Translations under genes and position numbers: made by a program
Part shown: positions 20,253-29,445 of the stretch, piece after piece
Position numbering within the stretch: position 1 is the stretch's first letter
Layout of the letters: every line of letters starts with the position of its first letter
Notes under the pieces: model-generated
Told to the model about the DNA's origin: nothing
Database searches by the model: none
The model's input: only the letters and a program-made list of their open reading frames with translations
Assembly (NCBI GenBank): GCA_963738665.1
Contig: CAVTXL010000010.1
Location: forward strand, 310,001 to 374,000
Length of the DNA: 64,000 nucleotides
Direction: 5' to 3'
DNA from: JABDGM01 sp963738665
Lineage (GTDB): Bacteria > Planctomycetota > Planctomycetia > Pirellulales > Lacipirellulaceae

Positions 20253-20681
20253 ACAGTTCCCCGGCCTCAAAAAATCGGCGTTTTCATGCCGCAGAACCGC
20301 AGTCACCTGGGTGATCCCTTCAGCGGACAAATCGCCGGCCACACGTTTCCCCGCCGGTCAACTTCGCGTGGCAACTTCTGGGATCAACGGCGGCAGTGGC
20401 CCGATTCAATAAAACTCGACCAGCCTATTTGGAATTGAGAGCCGCGTCGCCTTGAACGGGCCCTAATCCACCCGCGCGGCAGTCTCGCCAGAAAATGGGC
20501 CTTTCCCGCCGAGCGGAACTCGGGACTTTGCCGGAAGACGCGTGCGTCGCCATTCAAGTGCCGCAGGCCGTTAATAAAAGCTCACGGTCGGGTGTTGCAA
20601 ACGGACTGTATTGTTAGAATGGGACCGACGATCCCTTGAATCCGTTCTTCCGCCTCCTTCCGCCGCCGGAGAACCGTTCCC
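20253..20681. other. Intergenic region, no gene seen
   Basis: About 430 bp between the membrane protein and aroH. Frames are short or shadow-like. GC-rich with no clear hairpin terminator, promoter or repeat that I could support. Confidence 0.5.
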
Positions 20682-21107
20682 ATGCCCTGCCGAGGCGTAC
20701 GAGGCGCCACCACCGTCCCGGCTAACGACCGCGAGGAAATCCTTGCGGCCACGCGGCAGCTTTTTGCCCTGATGATCCGCCGCAACGAGATCCGCAAAGA
20801 AGACGTCGCCAGCGCCGTTTTCACCACCACTCCCGACCTGGACGCCGAGTTTCCGGCCCTGGCCGCCCGCCAACTCGGCTGGCTGGAGGTGCCGATGCTG
20901 TGCGGCCACGAAATCGCGGTCCCCGGCTCCCTCCCCCGCTGCATCCGCGTCCTAATCCACTGGAACACCGAAACGACCCAAAACGAGATCCAGCACGTCT
21001 ACATTCGCGACGCGGTCCGCCTCCGGCCCGACCTCTGCAAGCTTCCCCCGGTCAATTGGGACGAACTTGAAGCCTGGATTAACGGTCATATGCAGGAACA
21101 GCCATAA
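20682..21107 (+). CDS. aroH: Chorismate mutase (AroH type)
   Basis: 141 residues, the monofunctional B. subtilis-type fold (trimeric, pseudo-alpha/beta barrel). Converts chorismate to prephenate for Phe/Tyr synthesis. Active-site residues are in place: Arg7 in CRGVRGATT, Cys74 and Glu77 in PMLCGHEI, and Arg89 in CIRVLIHW, corresponding to Arg7, Cys75, Glu78 and Arg90 of BsCM. ATG at 20682. Followed 46 bp later by a SulP transporter; no functional link is evident. Confidence 0.93.
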   Translation: MPCRGVRGATTVPANDREEILAATRQLFALMIRRNEIRKEDVASAVFTTTPDLDAEFPALAARQLGWLEVPMLCGHEIAVPGSLPRCIRVLIHWNTETTQNEIQHVYIRDAVRLRPDLCKLPPVNWDELEAWINGHMQEQP

Positions 21108-21153
21108 CATTGGGCCGCGACGTCGCCAGGGGCAATGCCACATCCGCATTATC

Positions 21154-23013
21154 ATGGACGATTTGATGGAACAGTCGAAATCGGGAAAAGTCGCCGCTCG
21201 TAATTCATCGAGATTTCGCGACGCGCTGTTCCGCTACGTTCCGGCCCTTGATTCGCTGCGCACGTATTCCGGCACAGATTTTCAATTCGACCTAATGGCC
21301 GGCCTGACCGTGGCCGCGGTTGCCGTACCGCAGGCCATGGCCTACGCCCAGGTCGCCGGACTGCCGCCTCAATACGGCCTGTACACGGCCATCGTCATGA
21401 CAGCCGTCGGCGCGCTCTTGGACTCATCCAAGCAGCTCATCAACGGGCCCACGAACGCCATTTCCATCGCCGTCCTCAGTGCCCTGGTCGCGATTCCGGA
21501 GGGCGATAAAATCGCCGCCGTGTTCCTGCTCGCGCTGATGGTCGGCGTCATTCAAACGGGCATCTCACTGCTGCGGCTGGGCGACCTGTCGAAGTACGTC
21601 TCGCACTCGGTGATCGTCGGCTTCACGCTCGGCGCCGGCATTCTGATTGTGCTCGATCAATTGAAAAACCTGCTCGGGCTGCCCGCCCGTGGTTCGGGCG
21701 ATGATGTCTTCCTCAAGCGATTTTGGCTAACGATATCGAACATCGACGCTATCAATATGACGACGCTCCTGATCGGCCTGGGGACGATCGGCGTCGCACT
21801 CTTGCTTCGCGCGATCAATGCGAAGTGGCGAGTGCGCCTGCCCGAATTGCTGCTAGCCATCATTAGCACAACGGTCGTCGTCGCCTACTGGAACTTGGAC
21901 GCCCGCGGTGTGGCGATCGTCAAGGATATTCCAGCGAAGCTCCCGTCGTTCCAGTGGCCGATTGTGAATTGGCAGCATGTCCGCTCGCTGAGCAGCGGCG
22001 CGCTCGCCATCGCGCTATTGGGCCTGCTCGAAGCCATTGCCATGGCCAAAGCGATCGCAGCCGTGACGAAGCAGAAACTGGATATCAACCAACAGTGCCT
22101 TAGCGAAGGGGTGGCCAACCTGACCGGCAGCTTCTTTCAGTGCATTCCCGGTTCCGGCTCATTGACGCGCTCGAACATCAATCAGCAAGCGGGCGGGCGC
22201 ACGCAATGGTCCGGCGTGATTTCTGCGGTCGCCTTGGCCTTCACCGTGATTCTGTTTGCTCGCTATGCCTACTACATCCCCAAAGCCGGCCTGGCCGGCA
22301 TTTTGATGCTCTCTGCCTGGCGGCTGGTCGACCGCAAACAGCTGGAGTACTACGTCCGAACCACGCGCTTCGACGCCTGGATCGTTGCCATCACCGCGAT
22401 CGCCGCCGTCGCCGTCTCGGTCGAGTTCTGCGTGCTGATCGGCGTCTTCATGTCGTTCGTGCTCTACGTGCCGCGGGCCGCCCGCGCCCACCTCACCGAG
22501 CTCGTGATGACCGCGAACAACATCATCCGCGAGCGCGAGAAGTCCGACGTCCCTTGCCGACGGATCCGCATCTTCAGCCTGGAGGGTGAGTTCTTCTTCG
22601 GGGCCGCCCCCGAACTCGAGCAGCACCTCGATCACATCGCCGCCACCGTCGACGAAGGCGCCCGCGTCGTCATCCTCCGTCTCAAGCGAGTCCGCAACCC
22701 CGACGCCGTCTGCATGTCGGTCCTCGACCACTTCATCGACAAAATGCAGGCGGCCGGCGTCTCGGTCCTGTTCTGCGGCGTCCGCCCCGACCTGATGCAC
22801 GTCATCGAAACCAGCGGCCTGGCCCGCCGCATCGGCCCCGAACGCTTGTTCGTATTCGAAGAACGCACCAAGAAATACTGGACCAGCGCGTTCGAGGCCG
22901 TCCAGTTCGCTTACACCATCCTGGGCGACGACCTTTGCGAAACCTGTCCCCGCCGCGCGGAAACCGCAGGCCAGGAAGGCAAGGAAAGAAACGATTGGTA
23001 TTATCTAATTTAG
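21154..23013 (+). CDS. SulP family anion transporter with STAS domain
   Basis: 619 residues from ATG 21154 (MDDLMEQSKSGK); an earlier frame start overlaps aroH. The transport domain starts at FDLMAGLTVAAVAVPQAMAY and continues over about 12 segments (NGPTNAISIAVLSALVAIP, HSVIVGFTLGAGILI, GSGSLTRSNINQQAGG, AGLAGILMLSAWRLVD). A C-terminal STAS domain (about residues 470-590, RIFSLEGEFFFGAAPELEQ) follows. Members carry sulfate, bicarbonate or dicarboxylates by Na+ or H+ coupling; the substrate cannot be told here. A short Cys-containing tail (DLCETCPRR) follows the STAS domain. Confidence 0.92.
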   Translation: MDDLMEQSKSGKVAARNSSRFRDALFRYVPALDSLRTYSGTDFQFDLMAGLTVAAVAVPQAMAYAQVAGLPPQYGLYTAIVMTAVGALLDSSKQLINGPTNAISIAVLSALVAIPEGDKIAAVFLLALMVGVIQTGISLLRLGDLSKYVSHSVIVGFTLGAGILIVLDQLKNLLGLPARGSGDDVFLKRFWLTISNIDAINMTTLLIGLGTIGVALLLRAINAKWRVRLPELLLAIISTTVVVAYWNLDARGVAIVKDIPAKLPSFQWPIVNWQHVRSLSSGALAIALLGLLEAIAMAKAIAAVTKQKLDINQQCLSEGVANLTGSFFQCIPGSGSLTRSNINQQAGGRTQWSGVISAVALAFTVILFARYAYYIPKAGLAGILMLSAWRLVDRKQLEYYVRTTRFDAWIVAITAIAAVAVSVEFCVLIGVFMSFVLYVPRAARAHLTELVMTANNIIREREKSDVPCRRIRIFSLEGEFFFGAAPELEQHLDHIAATVDEGARVVILRLKRVRNPDAVCMSVLDHFIDKMQAAGVSVLFCGVRPDLMHVIETSGLARRIGPERLFVFEERTKKYWTSAFEAVQFAYTILGDDLCETCPRRAETAGQEGKERNDWYYLI

Positions 23014-23509
23014 CCTTCTTTCCTAGAGTTGAGGGTCAATCGTCGCGGTTCGTGATCCGCGGCCGCGTTTTCGACACATGACAGGGCCAAATAAAGGGGC
23101 AGTCATTGGGACTAGAAAACATGCGGCGCTGGCCGAATCAGCCCCCACGTCGGGGCTCGTGCTTACCCGGGATTCGGACTCGCGCCGTTTCGTTGTCCCG
23201 GAGGAAAAAATGACCGCAGCCCAGCGATTCGTCGTTGGGAACCCTGCCACCGCCAACATGAAATCGAGTTTTCCCGCGGATCAATCACGAGCTGATTTTA
23301 CAACGTCGCTTCGGGACAATAATGTGCCTGCCAATGCCGGAACAGTCGCAGCGCCGCCTGCCCCAGCCAGGCAAGGTTGCGATACATCCTGGCGAGGATG
23401 CGCAAGTTTAGCGGTGTAAACCGTCCTGCCTGCAGCGCGCCCAGGGAAGCCGCTGGCGGCCGCGGGCAGTCGTTCTGACCTCTACCAAATTTCGGCTGGT
23501 GGTTTCCGC
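23014..23509. other. Intergenic region before blaI; possible small ORF
   Basis: About 500 bp. A minus-strand frame at 23298..23516 contains FTPLNLRILARMYRNLAWLG, which looks protein-like, but start and function are unsupported and it overlaps the blaI promoter. Otherwise no feature seen. Confidence 0.35.
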
Positions 23510-23537
23510 TTGACAACTACTGGACGACCAGTAGAAT
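23510..23537 (+). promoter_or_regulatory. blaI-M56 promoter
   Basis: TTGACA (23510..23515), 16-bp spacer, TAGAAT (23532..23537). The spacer is almost entirely the first operator dyad, so repressor binding would block RNA polymerase. Confidence 0.75.
23517..23534. promoter_or_regulatory. BlaI operator 1
   Basis: CTACTGGACGACCAGTAG, a dyad (CTACTGG / CCAGTAG) with the TAC...GTA ends typical of BlaI/MecI operators. It fills the promoter spacer. Confidence 0.8.
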
Positions 23538-23547
23538 CAAGGCACAA

Positions 23548-23565
23548 CTACTGGATGACCAGTAG
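23548..23565. promoter_or_regulatory. BlaI operator 2
   Basis: CTACTGGATGACCAGTAG, one base different from operator 1 and centred 31 bp downstream (three helical turns), placing two repressor dimers on the same DNA face. Confidence 0.8.
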
Positions 23566-23594
23566 AAATGCCCCTAAAGGCGCCGGAGGCGAAC

Positions 23595-24068
23595 ATGGTA
23601 GAAACCCAGCCGACCGACCGCGAATTGGAGGCGCTTAAAGTGCTGTGGGATCGCGGTGAAGCGACTGTTCGCGAACTTGCCGACGCGATGAACGCAGCCG
23701 CGGGCGCCGCAAACAGTAAGGGGGGCGCGGCGGCGAAGTCGGCCGTCGCCGGCGATCTCGCTTACACGACGGTCCTCAGCCTGTTGCAGGTGATGGAGCA
23801 GAAGGGGCTCGTCAAGCACCGCCGCGTGGGCAAGGCGTACGTTTATCTGCCGCGGGTCGAACGCGAACGGACGTTCCGCCAGTTGGCAGGCAGCTTCTTG
23901 AACAAAGTATTCGACGGCGCGGTCGGCGAGTACGTTGCCCACGCGCTCGACGCGAAAAAGCTCTCCGAGCGCGAGCTCGACGAGCTGGAGGCGATGATTG
24001 CCTCGGCGCGAAACGCAAAACCATCTACCGAGCAGGGCCAACGCTCGAAAAAAGGAGGCCGGAAATGA
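23595..24068 (+). CDS. BlaI/MecI/CopY family transcriptional repressor
   Basis: 157 residues from ATG 23595, chosen because GGAGG at 23585..23589 sits 5 bp ahead and the reading starts MVETQPTDRELEALKVLWDR, the normal family start; an ATG at 23568 has no ribosome site and abuts operator 2. Winged helix-turn-helix domain to about residue 85 with AYTTVLSLLQVMEQKGLVKH, then the dimerisation helix region (FDGAVGEYVAHALDAKKLSE). A Gly/Ala-rich insertion (GAANSKGGAAAKSA) lies in the wing/helix region, as in many planctomycete homologues. Overlaps the M56 gene by 4 bp (ATGA), so the two are translationally coupled. Confidence 0.92.
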   Translation: MVETQPTDRELEALKVLWDRGEATVRELADAMNAAAGAANSKGGAAAKSAVAGDLAYTTVLSLLQVMEQKGLVKHRRVGKAYVYLPRVERERTFRQLAGSFLNKVFDGAVGEYVAHALDAKKLSERELDELEAMIASARNAKPSTEQGQRSKKGGRK

Positions 24069-26252
24069 ACGGTCTCGTCGATCAATTGTCCGGGTTTTCA
24101 CTGTGGCTCGCCGATTACTTGCTGCTGGCCAGCGTGGTCTTGGTCGCCGTGCTGGCCGGTTTGGCGGCAATTCGACAGCCGGTGAACCGAATGGCAGTGA
24201 TGAAGGCGGCGCTGGCCGCGCTCGGTCTCATCGCGGTGTTGTGCGCGCTACCCGGCTGGTCGTTTGTGCATTTGGTCTCGGCACGGCCAGAATTCGCACC
24301 CGCGCGGCCGGTTGTTGAATCGTCGCGGACGGACCCGAGCATAATGCAGACTTCCGACACGCTGTCGGCGGACCAGCCACCGTTTCCCATCTCGCCGCAG
24401 CCGCTGCCAAGTTCGGCGCCCCCTGCCCCGCTGTGGACTTGGGCCGAATCGCCCTGGCTAATCGTTGCCGAGTGGGGGTATGCCAGCGGATCGGCCGCGA
24501 TCATCATTTGGCTCATCATCGGCGCAATGGCGGCTCGCCGGTTGCGTTTCCACGCCGCACCAGCAGGAACTGAACTTGTCGACTTGTTCCACAAGCTCGC
24601 CGGCGGGCCGCCTCGTTTGCCGGCGCTGCTCGTATCCGACGATATCGACACCGCCCTGGCCATTGGTGTAATCACGCCCGCCGTTATCCTACCCAAATCG
24701 TGGACCACCAGAATTCCCCTCCCTTGTAGGGAGGGGCAAGGGGAGGGTTCTTCTCCGGGCGACGAAAGAAACTCACCGACGGCGCTCGACCTTGCCGCCG
24801 TTCTCACCCATGAATGGGCCCACATCCAAAACCACGACCTCCGCTGGCTGGCCGTCAGCCGCGCAGCTCTTCGTGCTGCTGTGGGTGCAACCCTTCTACT
24901 GGCTCCTGCGCCGCAAGCTGCGGCTCGACCAGGAATTACTCGCCGATGCAGCCGCGGCCGACACCAAAGGACGCCAGCAATACGCGGCCGAACTCGTCGC
25001 CTGGGCCCGCTCAGCGACCCGCCGCCCGCGAATGCCGGCGGCCGCTGCCGTGGGCCTGTGGGAGGGGCCGTCGCAGTTGCGCCGCCGCGTGGCGCTCTTG
25101 TTGGATGAGCGTTTCACGATGTTGCGGAAGTGTTCGCGTAAGTGGCAGCTCACGTCGAGCTTTTCGCTTGTCGCGGCTGCCGCGATGCTTTCACTAATTA
25201 CCGTGCAACCTCGCACGGCGGCCCAAACAACGCCCGGTAAGGAATCCATTCAAGCCGAAACCCCGACCAGTAAGAACGAACCGATTGCAAATTCGCGATC
25301 GCGAAATGTGTCGGGGCCTGCGTCGCGTCCAGGCGCTAGCGGCGCCTCCGAGAAGTCGGCGGATGCTGTCAGGACCCGATTGCGTGAACTGGCTGAGGCG
25401 GCAGCGCCGAGTCTGGCGACGATGGCGCAGGAAGACGGCTACAACCTACAGCCGGGCGAGGTCGTTAAGCGAATTGCACCGCCCTTTGCGCCGTCGCGCA
25501 TGGAATATTTCCGAGCCGTTCATCCACCACTTGGTGAACCCGATCTCGGCCCCGACACAATCGTGTTCCGCTGGGCGGACGAGCGACTTCAAGGCCACAT
25601 GTCGATGTTTTTCTATGGCCCACCGGATCCCGGCTATGACCTCACGCTACTTCTCTATGCGTTAGCGAGAATCACAAGCGAGCAAATCGACGGTCCGCCA
25701 ATCCTACTTCGGAAAAAGTTGTCTGGCGACTGGGTGGTACGGTCGGGTGCTTCAGAGGATGACATCGTCAAGCAACTGCAAACGATTTTGCAACGGGACT
25801 TTTCCTGGCCCGTGAGGCTGGAGCTTCGTGAAGTGAAGCGGCCAGTGTGGATTGTTCGCGGGGAATACAAATACACGCCGCTTGCCGGGCCGGTTGAGGA
25901 CGACATCAAGCAGCGCGTCAACCCGGCGAGCCAAGTCGACTTCATCGAAGTTTTTGGCACGCAATTACCGATTGGAAAAAGTGCGGGTAGCGGCGGTAGC
26001 GATTTCCCGCGGTTCCTCAATCGACTTGGCTCTTGGATAGGTGCGCCGATCGTGCCGGAAGTCCAACTTGTTCCACCGCGCTCGTTGATGTTGAATTTCC
26101 ATGAGCGCTCGCCGTCGAACGAACAAACACGCGCCGAAGACCACGACCCGGTGACGGTGCTCACGAATATCACGCGGCAGACCGGCCTCACATTTGCAAA
26201 GGAAGAGCGGCCGGTGCGGGTGCTTTTTGTCGAGGGAATGGAAGAGCGGTGA
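24065..26252 (+). CDS. M56 (BlaR1-type) peptidase with TIGR03435-like C-terminal region, one frameshift
   Basis: N-terminal membrane segments (residues 11-33, 40-60), a Pro-rich loop, another segment near 140 and then VLTHEWAHIQNHDLRWLAVS, the gluzincin HExxH zinc site. Near 24868 one base is missing; the next frame gives AQLFVLLWVQPFYWLLRRKL and RLDQELLADAAAA, the rest of the M56 domain. After a last membrane segment (residues about 375-395 overall) a 300-residue exported region follows, ending QTGLTFAKEERPVRVLFVEG, which resembles the TIGR03435 family. An in-frame palindromic insert lies at 24715..24757. In BlaI/BlaR pairs the peptidase senses an extracellular signal and triggers repressor cleavage. 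Confidence 0.85.
24715..24757. repeat. Palindromic element inside the M56 gene
   Basis: CCCCTCCCTTGTAGGGAGGG followed by GCAAGGGGAGGG, translated in frame as IPLPCREGQGEGS between the zinc-domain segments. Same family as the double element at 26687..26791. Confidence 0.7.
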
Positions 26253-26293
26253 CTGTACCGACGTATTCGCTGTGGCTGTTGCAATTTGACCTG

Positions 26294-27700
26294 TCAGGCC
26301 GTTGCCAACACTTGCACGCCGTTCACTAATCGCTCAATCTCCTCCGCCGTCGTGTAACACGCGCAGCCGGCGCGGACCGCGCCGCCCGGGGCGAGGCCGA
26401 GGCGATTGATCGTCGTGGCGGCGTAGAAGTTGCCGTGCGAGAGGTACAGGCCGCGCTCCGCAAGTTGGCCGGCGACGTCGGCGGGGGCGTGGCCGCGGAC
26501 GGTGAAGGCGACGGTGGCCGTGCGGAGTGTTTCCGGCGGCGGGCCGTAGAGCGTGACGCCGTCGATCTGGGACAGGCCGGACCAGAGTTGTTGGATCAGC
26601 GCGGATGAACGCTCATGCAAGCCGTTGAGGGCGGCCGACAAGTGCTGCCGACGCGAATCGCCGGGCGCCAGCGACGCCAAGAGGCCGTCCGAAATCTTCC
26701 CCCTCTCCCCCTGGGAGAGGGCCGGAGTGAGGGGTTTTTCCACAACACGTGTCCCCTCACCCTGCCCTCTCCCAGTGGGAGAAGGTTTTAAGACCGCCTC
26801 AAGGAAGTTCACGGCCGCGGCGGCGCCGGCGATCCCTTCGTGATTCTGCGTGCCCGTTTCGGCACGGTCGGGGGCCGTGTTCGGGGCCGGTTCGAGTTTG
26901 ACGAAGGGGAGCGACTCGAGCAGCTCCCGCCGGCACCACAGCACGCCGATGTGCGGGCCATAAAATTTGTACGCGGAGCACATCAAGAAGTCGCAGCCCC
27001 AGCCGGCGGCGTCAGGCACAAGATGCGGCGCGTAATGGACGGCGTCGACCATCGCGTAAGCGCCGACTGATTTCGCCAGCCGGCACGCGCGGGCGACGTC
27101 CGTAATCGTGCCGAGCGCGTTCGACGCGGCCCCCACGGCCACCAGTTTCGTTCGTTTGTTTACAAGCTGCTCGAAGTGGGCCCAATCGAACGTGAATGTG
27201 TCGGTGTCCATCCGCGCCGTCCGCACTACGCAGCCGCCCTCGCAGGCGAGGGCCTGCCAGGGGGCCACGTTGGCGTGGTGATCGAGCTCGGTGACGATGA
27301 TCTCGTCGCCGGCGGAAAACAGCGGACCAAGTGCCCGCGACAGGTGAAACGCCAGCGAAGTCGAGTTTGGGCCGAATACGATCTCGTCGGGCTGGCCGCC
27401 GACGAAATCGGCCAGCGCGTGGCGGCCGGCGGCGATGACCTGGTCAGTCTCATGGCTGGTGGGAAAGTTCCAGTGACTGTTGGCGTTGTGATGACAAAGA
27501 TAGTCGACCATCGCGTCGACGACTCCTTGGGGCACTTGCGTGCCGCCCGGGCCGTCGAAATAGGCGACGGGTTGGCCGTCGCGTTGACGAGTAAGGGCCG
27601 GGAACTGGGTACGGATTTCGGCGACGGGGATAACTGCTTCGCCCAGATCACGCTGTGGGGCGGTGTCGCGTTGAACGGGAGGAATAGTTGTTTGACCCAT
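26294..27700 (-). CDS. PLP-dependent class V enzyme, cysteine desulfurase-like
   Basis: 468 residues, cysteine desulfurase-like SufS subfamily (TIGR01976 type). Fold-type I PLP signatures: ELDHHANVAPW near 138, AYAMVDAVHYAPH near 214 (cofactor Asp) and the Schiff-base Lys245 in CSAYKFYGPHIG. RAGCACYTTAEE near the end. The reaction (Cys desulfuration or another PLP lyase chemistry) is not proven. Residues about 304-338 (KPSPTGRGQGEGTRVV to LTPALSQGERGK) are an inserted palindromic repeat, making the protein longer than relatives. Start ATG 27700 (MGQTTIPPVQ); a Met further in is possible. Confidence 0.88.
   Translation of the reverse strand: MGQTTIPPVQRDTAPQRDLGEAVIPVAEIRTQFPALTRQRDGQPVAYFDGPGGTQVPQGVVDAMVDYLCHHNANSHWNFPTSHETDQVIAAGRHALADFVGGQPDEIVFGPNSTSLAFHLSRALGPLFSAGDEIIVTELDHHANVAPWQALACEGGCVVRTARMDTDTFTFDWAHFEQLVNKRTKLVAVGAASNALGTITDVARACRLAKSVGAYAMVDAVHYAPHLVPDAAGWGCDFLMCSAYKFYGPHIGVLWCRRELLESLPFVKLEPAPNTAPDRAETGTQNHEGIAGAAAAVNFLEAVLKPSPTGRGQGEGTRVVEKPLTPALSQGERGKISDGLLASLAPGDSRRQHLSAALNGLHERSSALIQQLWSGLSQIDGVTLYGPPPETLRTATVAFTVRGHAPADVAGQLAERGLYLSHGNFYAATTINRLGLAPGGAVRAGCACYTTAEEIERLVNGVQVLATA
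26687..26791. repeat. Palindromic element inside the class V enzyme gene
   Basis: Two half-elements: CCCTCTCCCCCTGGGAGAGGG (21 nt, written as stem CCCTCTCCC/GGGAGAGGG) with GTGAGGGG, then CCCCTCACCCTGCCCTCTCC with CAGTGGGAGAAGG. Length keeps the frame open and adds about 35 residues after the PLP domain core. Confidence 0.75.
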
Positions 27701-27895
27701 GGATGACGTCCCTTGTCTGAGGTTACGGACGGAGCCTTTCCGCCGTGGATGAAATATTCAGCCCCCCGGACTATTCTACGCAAGAGTCGTGCAGCTGCGC
27801 TCGGCGTGGCGGGCGAGTCGCGCCGTTGAGCAACAATCTGATCTTCCCTGTCGCAGCTCTGCCGCAGTGGACAGAGCGTCGGAATGAGACGCGGG

Positions 27896-27977
27896 CGGAC
27901 CGACACGATAGTCTGTCCGGCAGGATATTCGATTTCGGCACGGACAGACACGATTGTCTGTCCTACCGAATGCTCTG
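27896..27977. repeat. Intergenic repeat, GACAGACACGATTGTCTGTC family
   Basis: Inverted pair: ACCGACACGATAGTCTGTCC and GACAGACACGATTGTCTGTC. Related to 906..966 and 35985..36092. Lies between the divergent class V enzyme and galK genes. Confidence 0.55.
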
Positions 27978-28044
27978 GCAGAAGGGAATGTCTGCCCCAC
28001 GGCTGGCACTGTAATCTGCCCGCCCACTTGCTACAATCGACCGC

Positions 28045-29313
28045 ATGTCCACTTCGCTCGAACAGGTCGTCGCCAGCACGACCGCCAGCTTCCAGGCGCG
28101 TTATGACCGGCCGCCGCAGTGGGTGACGGCGGCTCCGGGCCGCGTCAACATCATCGGCGAGCACGTCGATTACAATGACGGCTTCGTGCTGCCGATGGCG
28201 ATCGAGCGCTACACCGTCATCGCGGCCGGGGACTGTCCCCTTTTCGCGTCGACCGGTGATGCCCCGCCAAGCAGCGCGAATCGCGAAAAGGGGACTGTCC
28301 CCCTCGGCGCCACAAGCGGCGTGACCGCCACGCTAGACCCAACGGCCACGATCTTTAGCGCGGCCACGAACGAAGAAGTCAGCATCTCGCTCACCGCCCC
28401 GCCCCGCCGCCGGCACGGGCACTGGTCGAACTACGTTGCCGGCGTAATCGCCCGCAGCCTGGCCCGGGGCATGCGGCCGACATCGTTTCAGGCCGTGATC
28501 GAATCGAGCGTTCCTTATGGCGGCGGGCTATCCAGCAGCGCCTCGCTTGAGATGGCCCTCGTTACATTGATGGAAGCGATGAGCGGCGTGCAGATTTCGC
28601 CCGAAGAAAAGGCCCAGGTTGGCCTCGAGGCCGAGCACCAGTATGCCGGCGTGCCCTGCGGAATCATGGACCAATCGGCCTCGGCCATGTGCCGGGCCGA
28701 CCACCTGATGCTGCTCGATTGCCGCTCGCAGAAAACGGAGCAGATCCCGCTCGTCGATCCGCACATCACTGTGCTGATTATCAACACGAACGTCAAGCAC
28801 GAGCTGACCGGCGGGGAATACGCCGAGCGCCGCCAGCAATGCGAGTCGGCCGCCAAGAAGCTGGGCGTCGCTTCGCTCCGCGACGCCACGATGGAGCAAC
28901 TTGAGGCGAACCAAGGCAAGCTGCAAGAAGTTGAATACCGCCGCGCCCGCCACGCGATCGGCGAAATCGCCCGCACGCTCGACGCCGTGGCCGCGATCAA
29001 GGCCAAGGACTGGCCGACCGTCGGCCGGCTGATGTACGCCAGCCACGATTCGCTACGCGATGATTACGAAGTGAGCTGCCCAGAGCTCGACCAACTCGTG
29101 GACACGGCCCGCGCGCTGGGTCCGGCGGGCGGCGTGATTGGCTCGCGGATGACGGGCGGCGGCTTCGGCGGCTGCACCGTCACGCTGGCCGAAACGGGCA
29201 AGATCGACGCGATCTCGAAGAAGCTGGCGGACGACTATCAGCAAGAGTTCGGCATCGAGCCGACGGTTCTCACCAGCCGGCCGGCCCGCGGGGCGCATGT
29301 AGTGCAGGCGTGA
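28045..29313 (+). CDS. galK: Galactokinase
   Basis: 422 residues, GHMP kinase. Phosphorylates galactose at C1 (Leloir pathway). GRVNIIGEHVDYNDGFVLPM at residues 32-51 is the galactokinase signature; PYGGGLSSSASLEMAL near 153 is the GHMP ATP loop; GVPCGIMDQSAS near 202 contains the catalytic Asp; MTGGGFGGCTV near 370 is the C-terminal GHMP motif. Residues about 62-86 come from an in-frame repeat (28228..28302) where normal galactokinases have a short loop. The symporter gene follows 132 bp downstream on the same strand, fitting sugar uptake. Confidence 0.95.
   Translation: MSTSLEQVVASTTASFQARYDRPPQWVTAAPGRVNIIGEHVDYNDGFVLPMAIERYTVIAAGDCPLFASTGDAPPSSANREKGTVPLGATSGVTATLDPTATIFSAATNEEVSISLTAPPRRRHGHWSNYVAGVIARSLARGMRPTSFQAVIESSVPYGGGLSSSASLEMALVTLMEAMSGVQISPEEKAQVGLEAEHQYAGVPCGIMDQSASAMCRADHLMLLDCRSQKTEQIPLVDPHITVLIINTNVKHELTGGEYAERRQQCESAAKKLGVASLRDATMEQLEANQGKLQEVEYRRARHAIGEIARTLDAVAAIKAKDWPTVGRLMYASHDSLRDDYEVSCPELDQLVDTARALGPAGGVIGSRMTGGGFGGCTVTLAETGKIDAISKKLADDYQQEFGIEPTVLTSRPARGAHVVQA
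28228..28302. repeat. Palindromic element inside galK
   Basis: GGGGACTGTCCCC at both ends (28228..28240 and 28290..28302) plus TTTTCGCG/CGCGAAAA arms around a 33-bp loop. 75 bp, exactly 25 codons, so the galK frame is kept. Confidence 0.85.
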
Positions 29314-29445
29314 TAATCGTTCCGTTGACTTACCCAGTCGACCGCGCCATATTGGCAACTTCTTACGTTGCATTATTCCGGCGGCGGTCGGTCGACGTGT
29401 GCCGAAACCTCGCCGGCATCTCTTTTCACTCAGGCGAGGCTGCGT

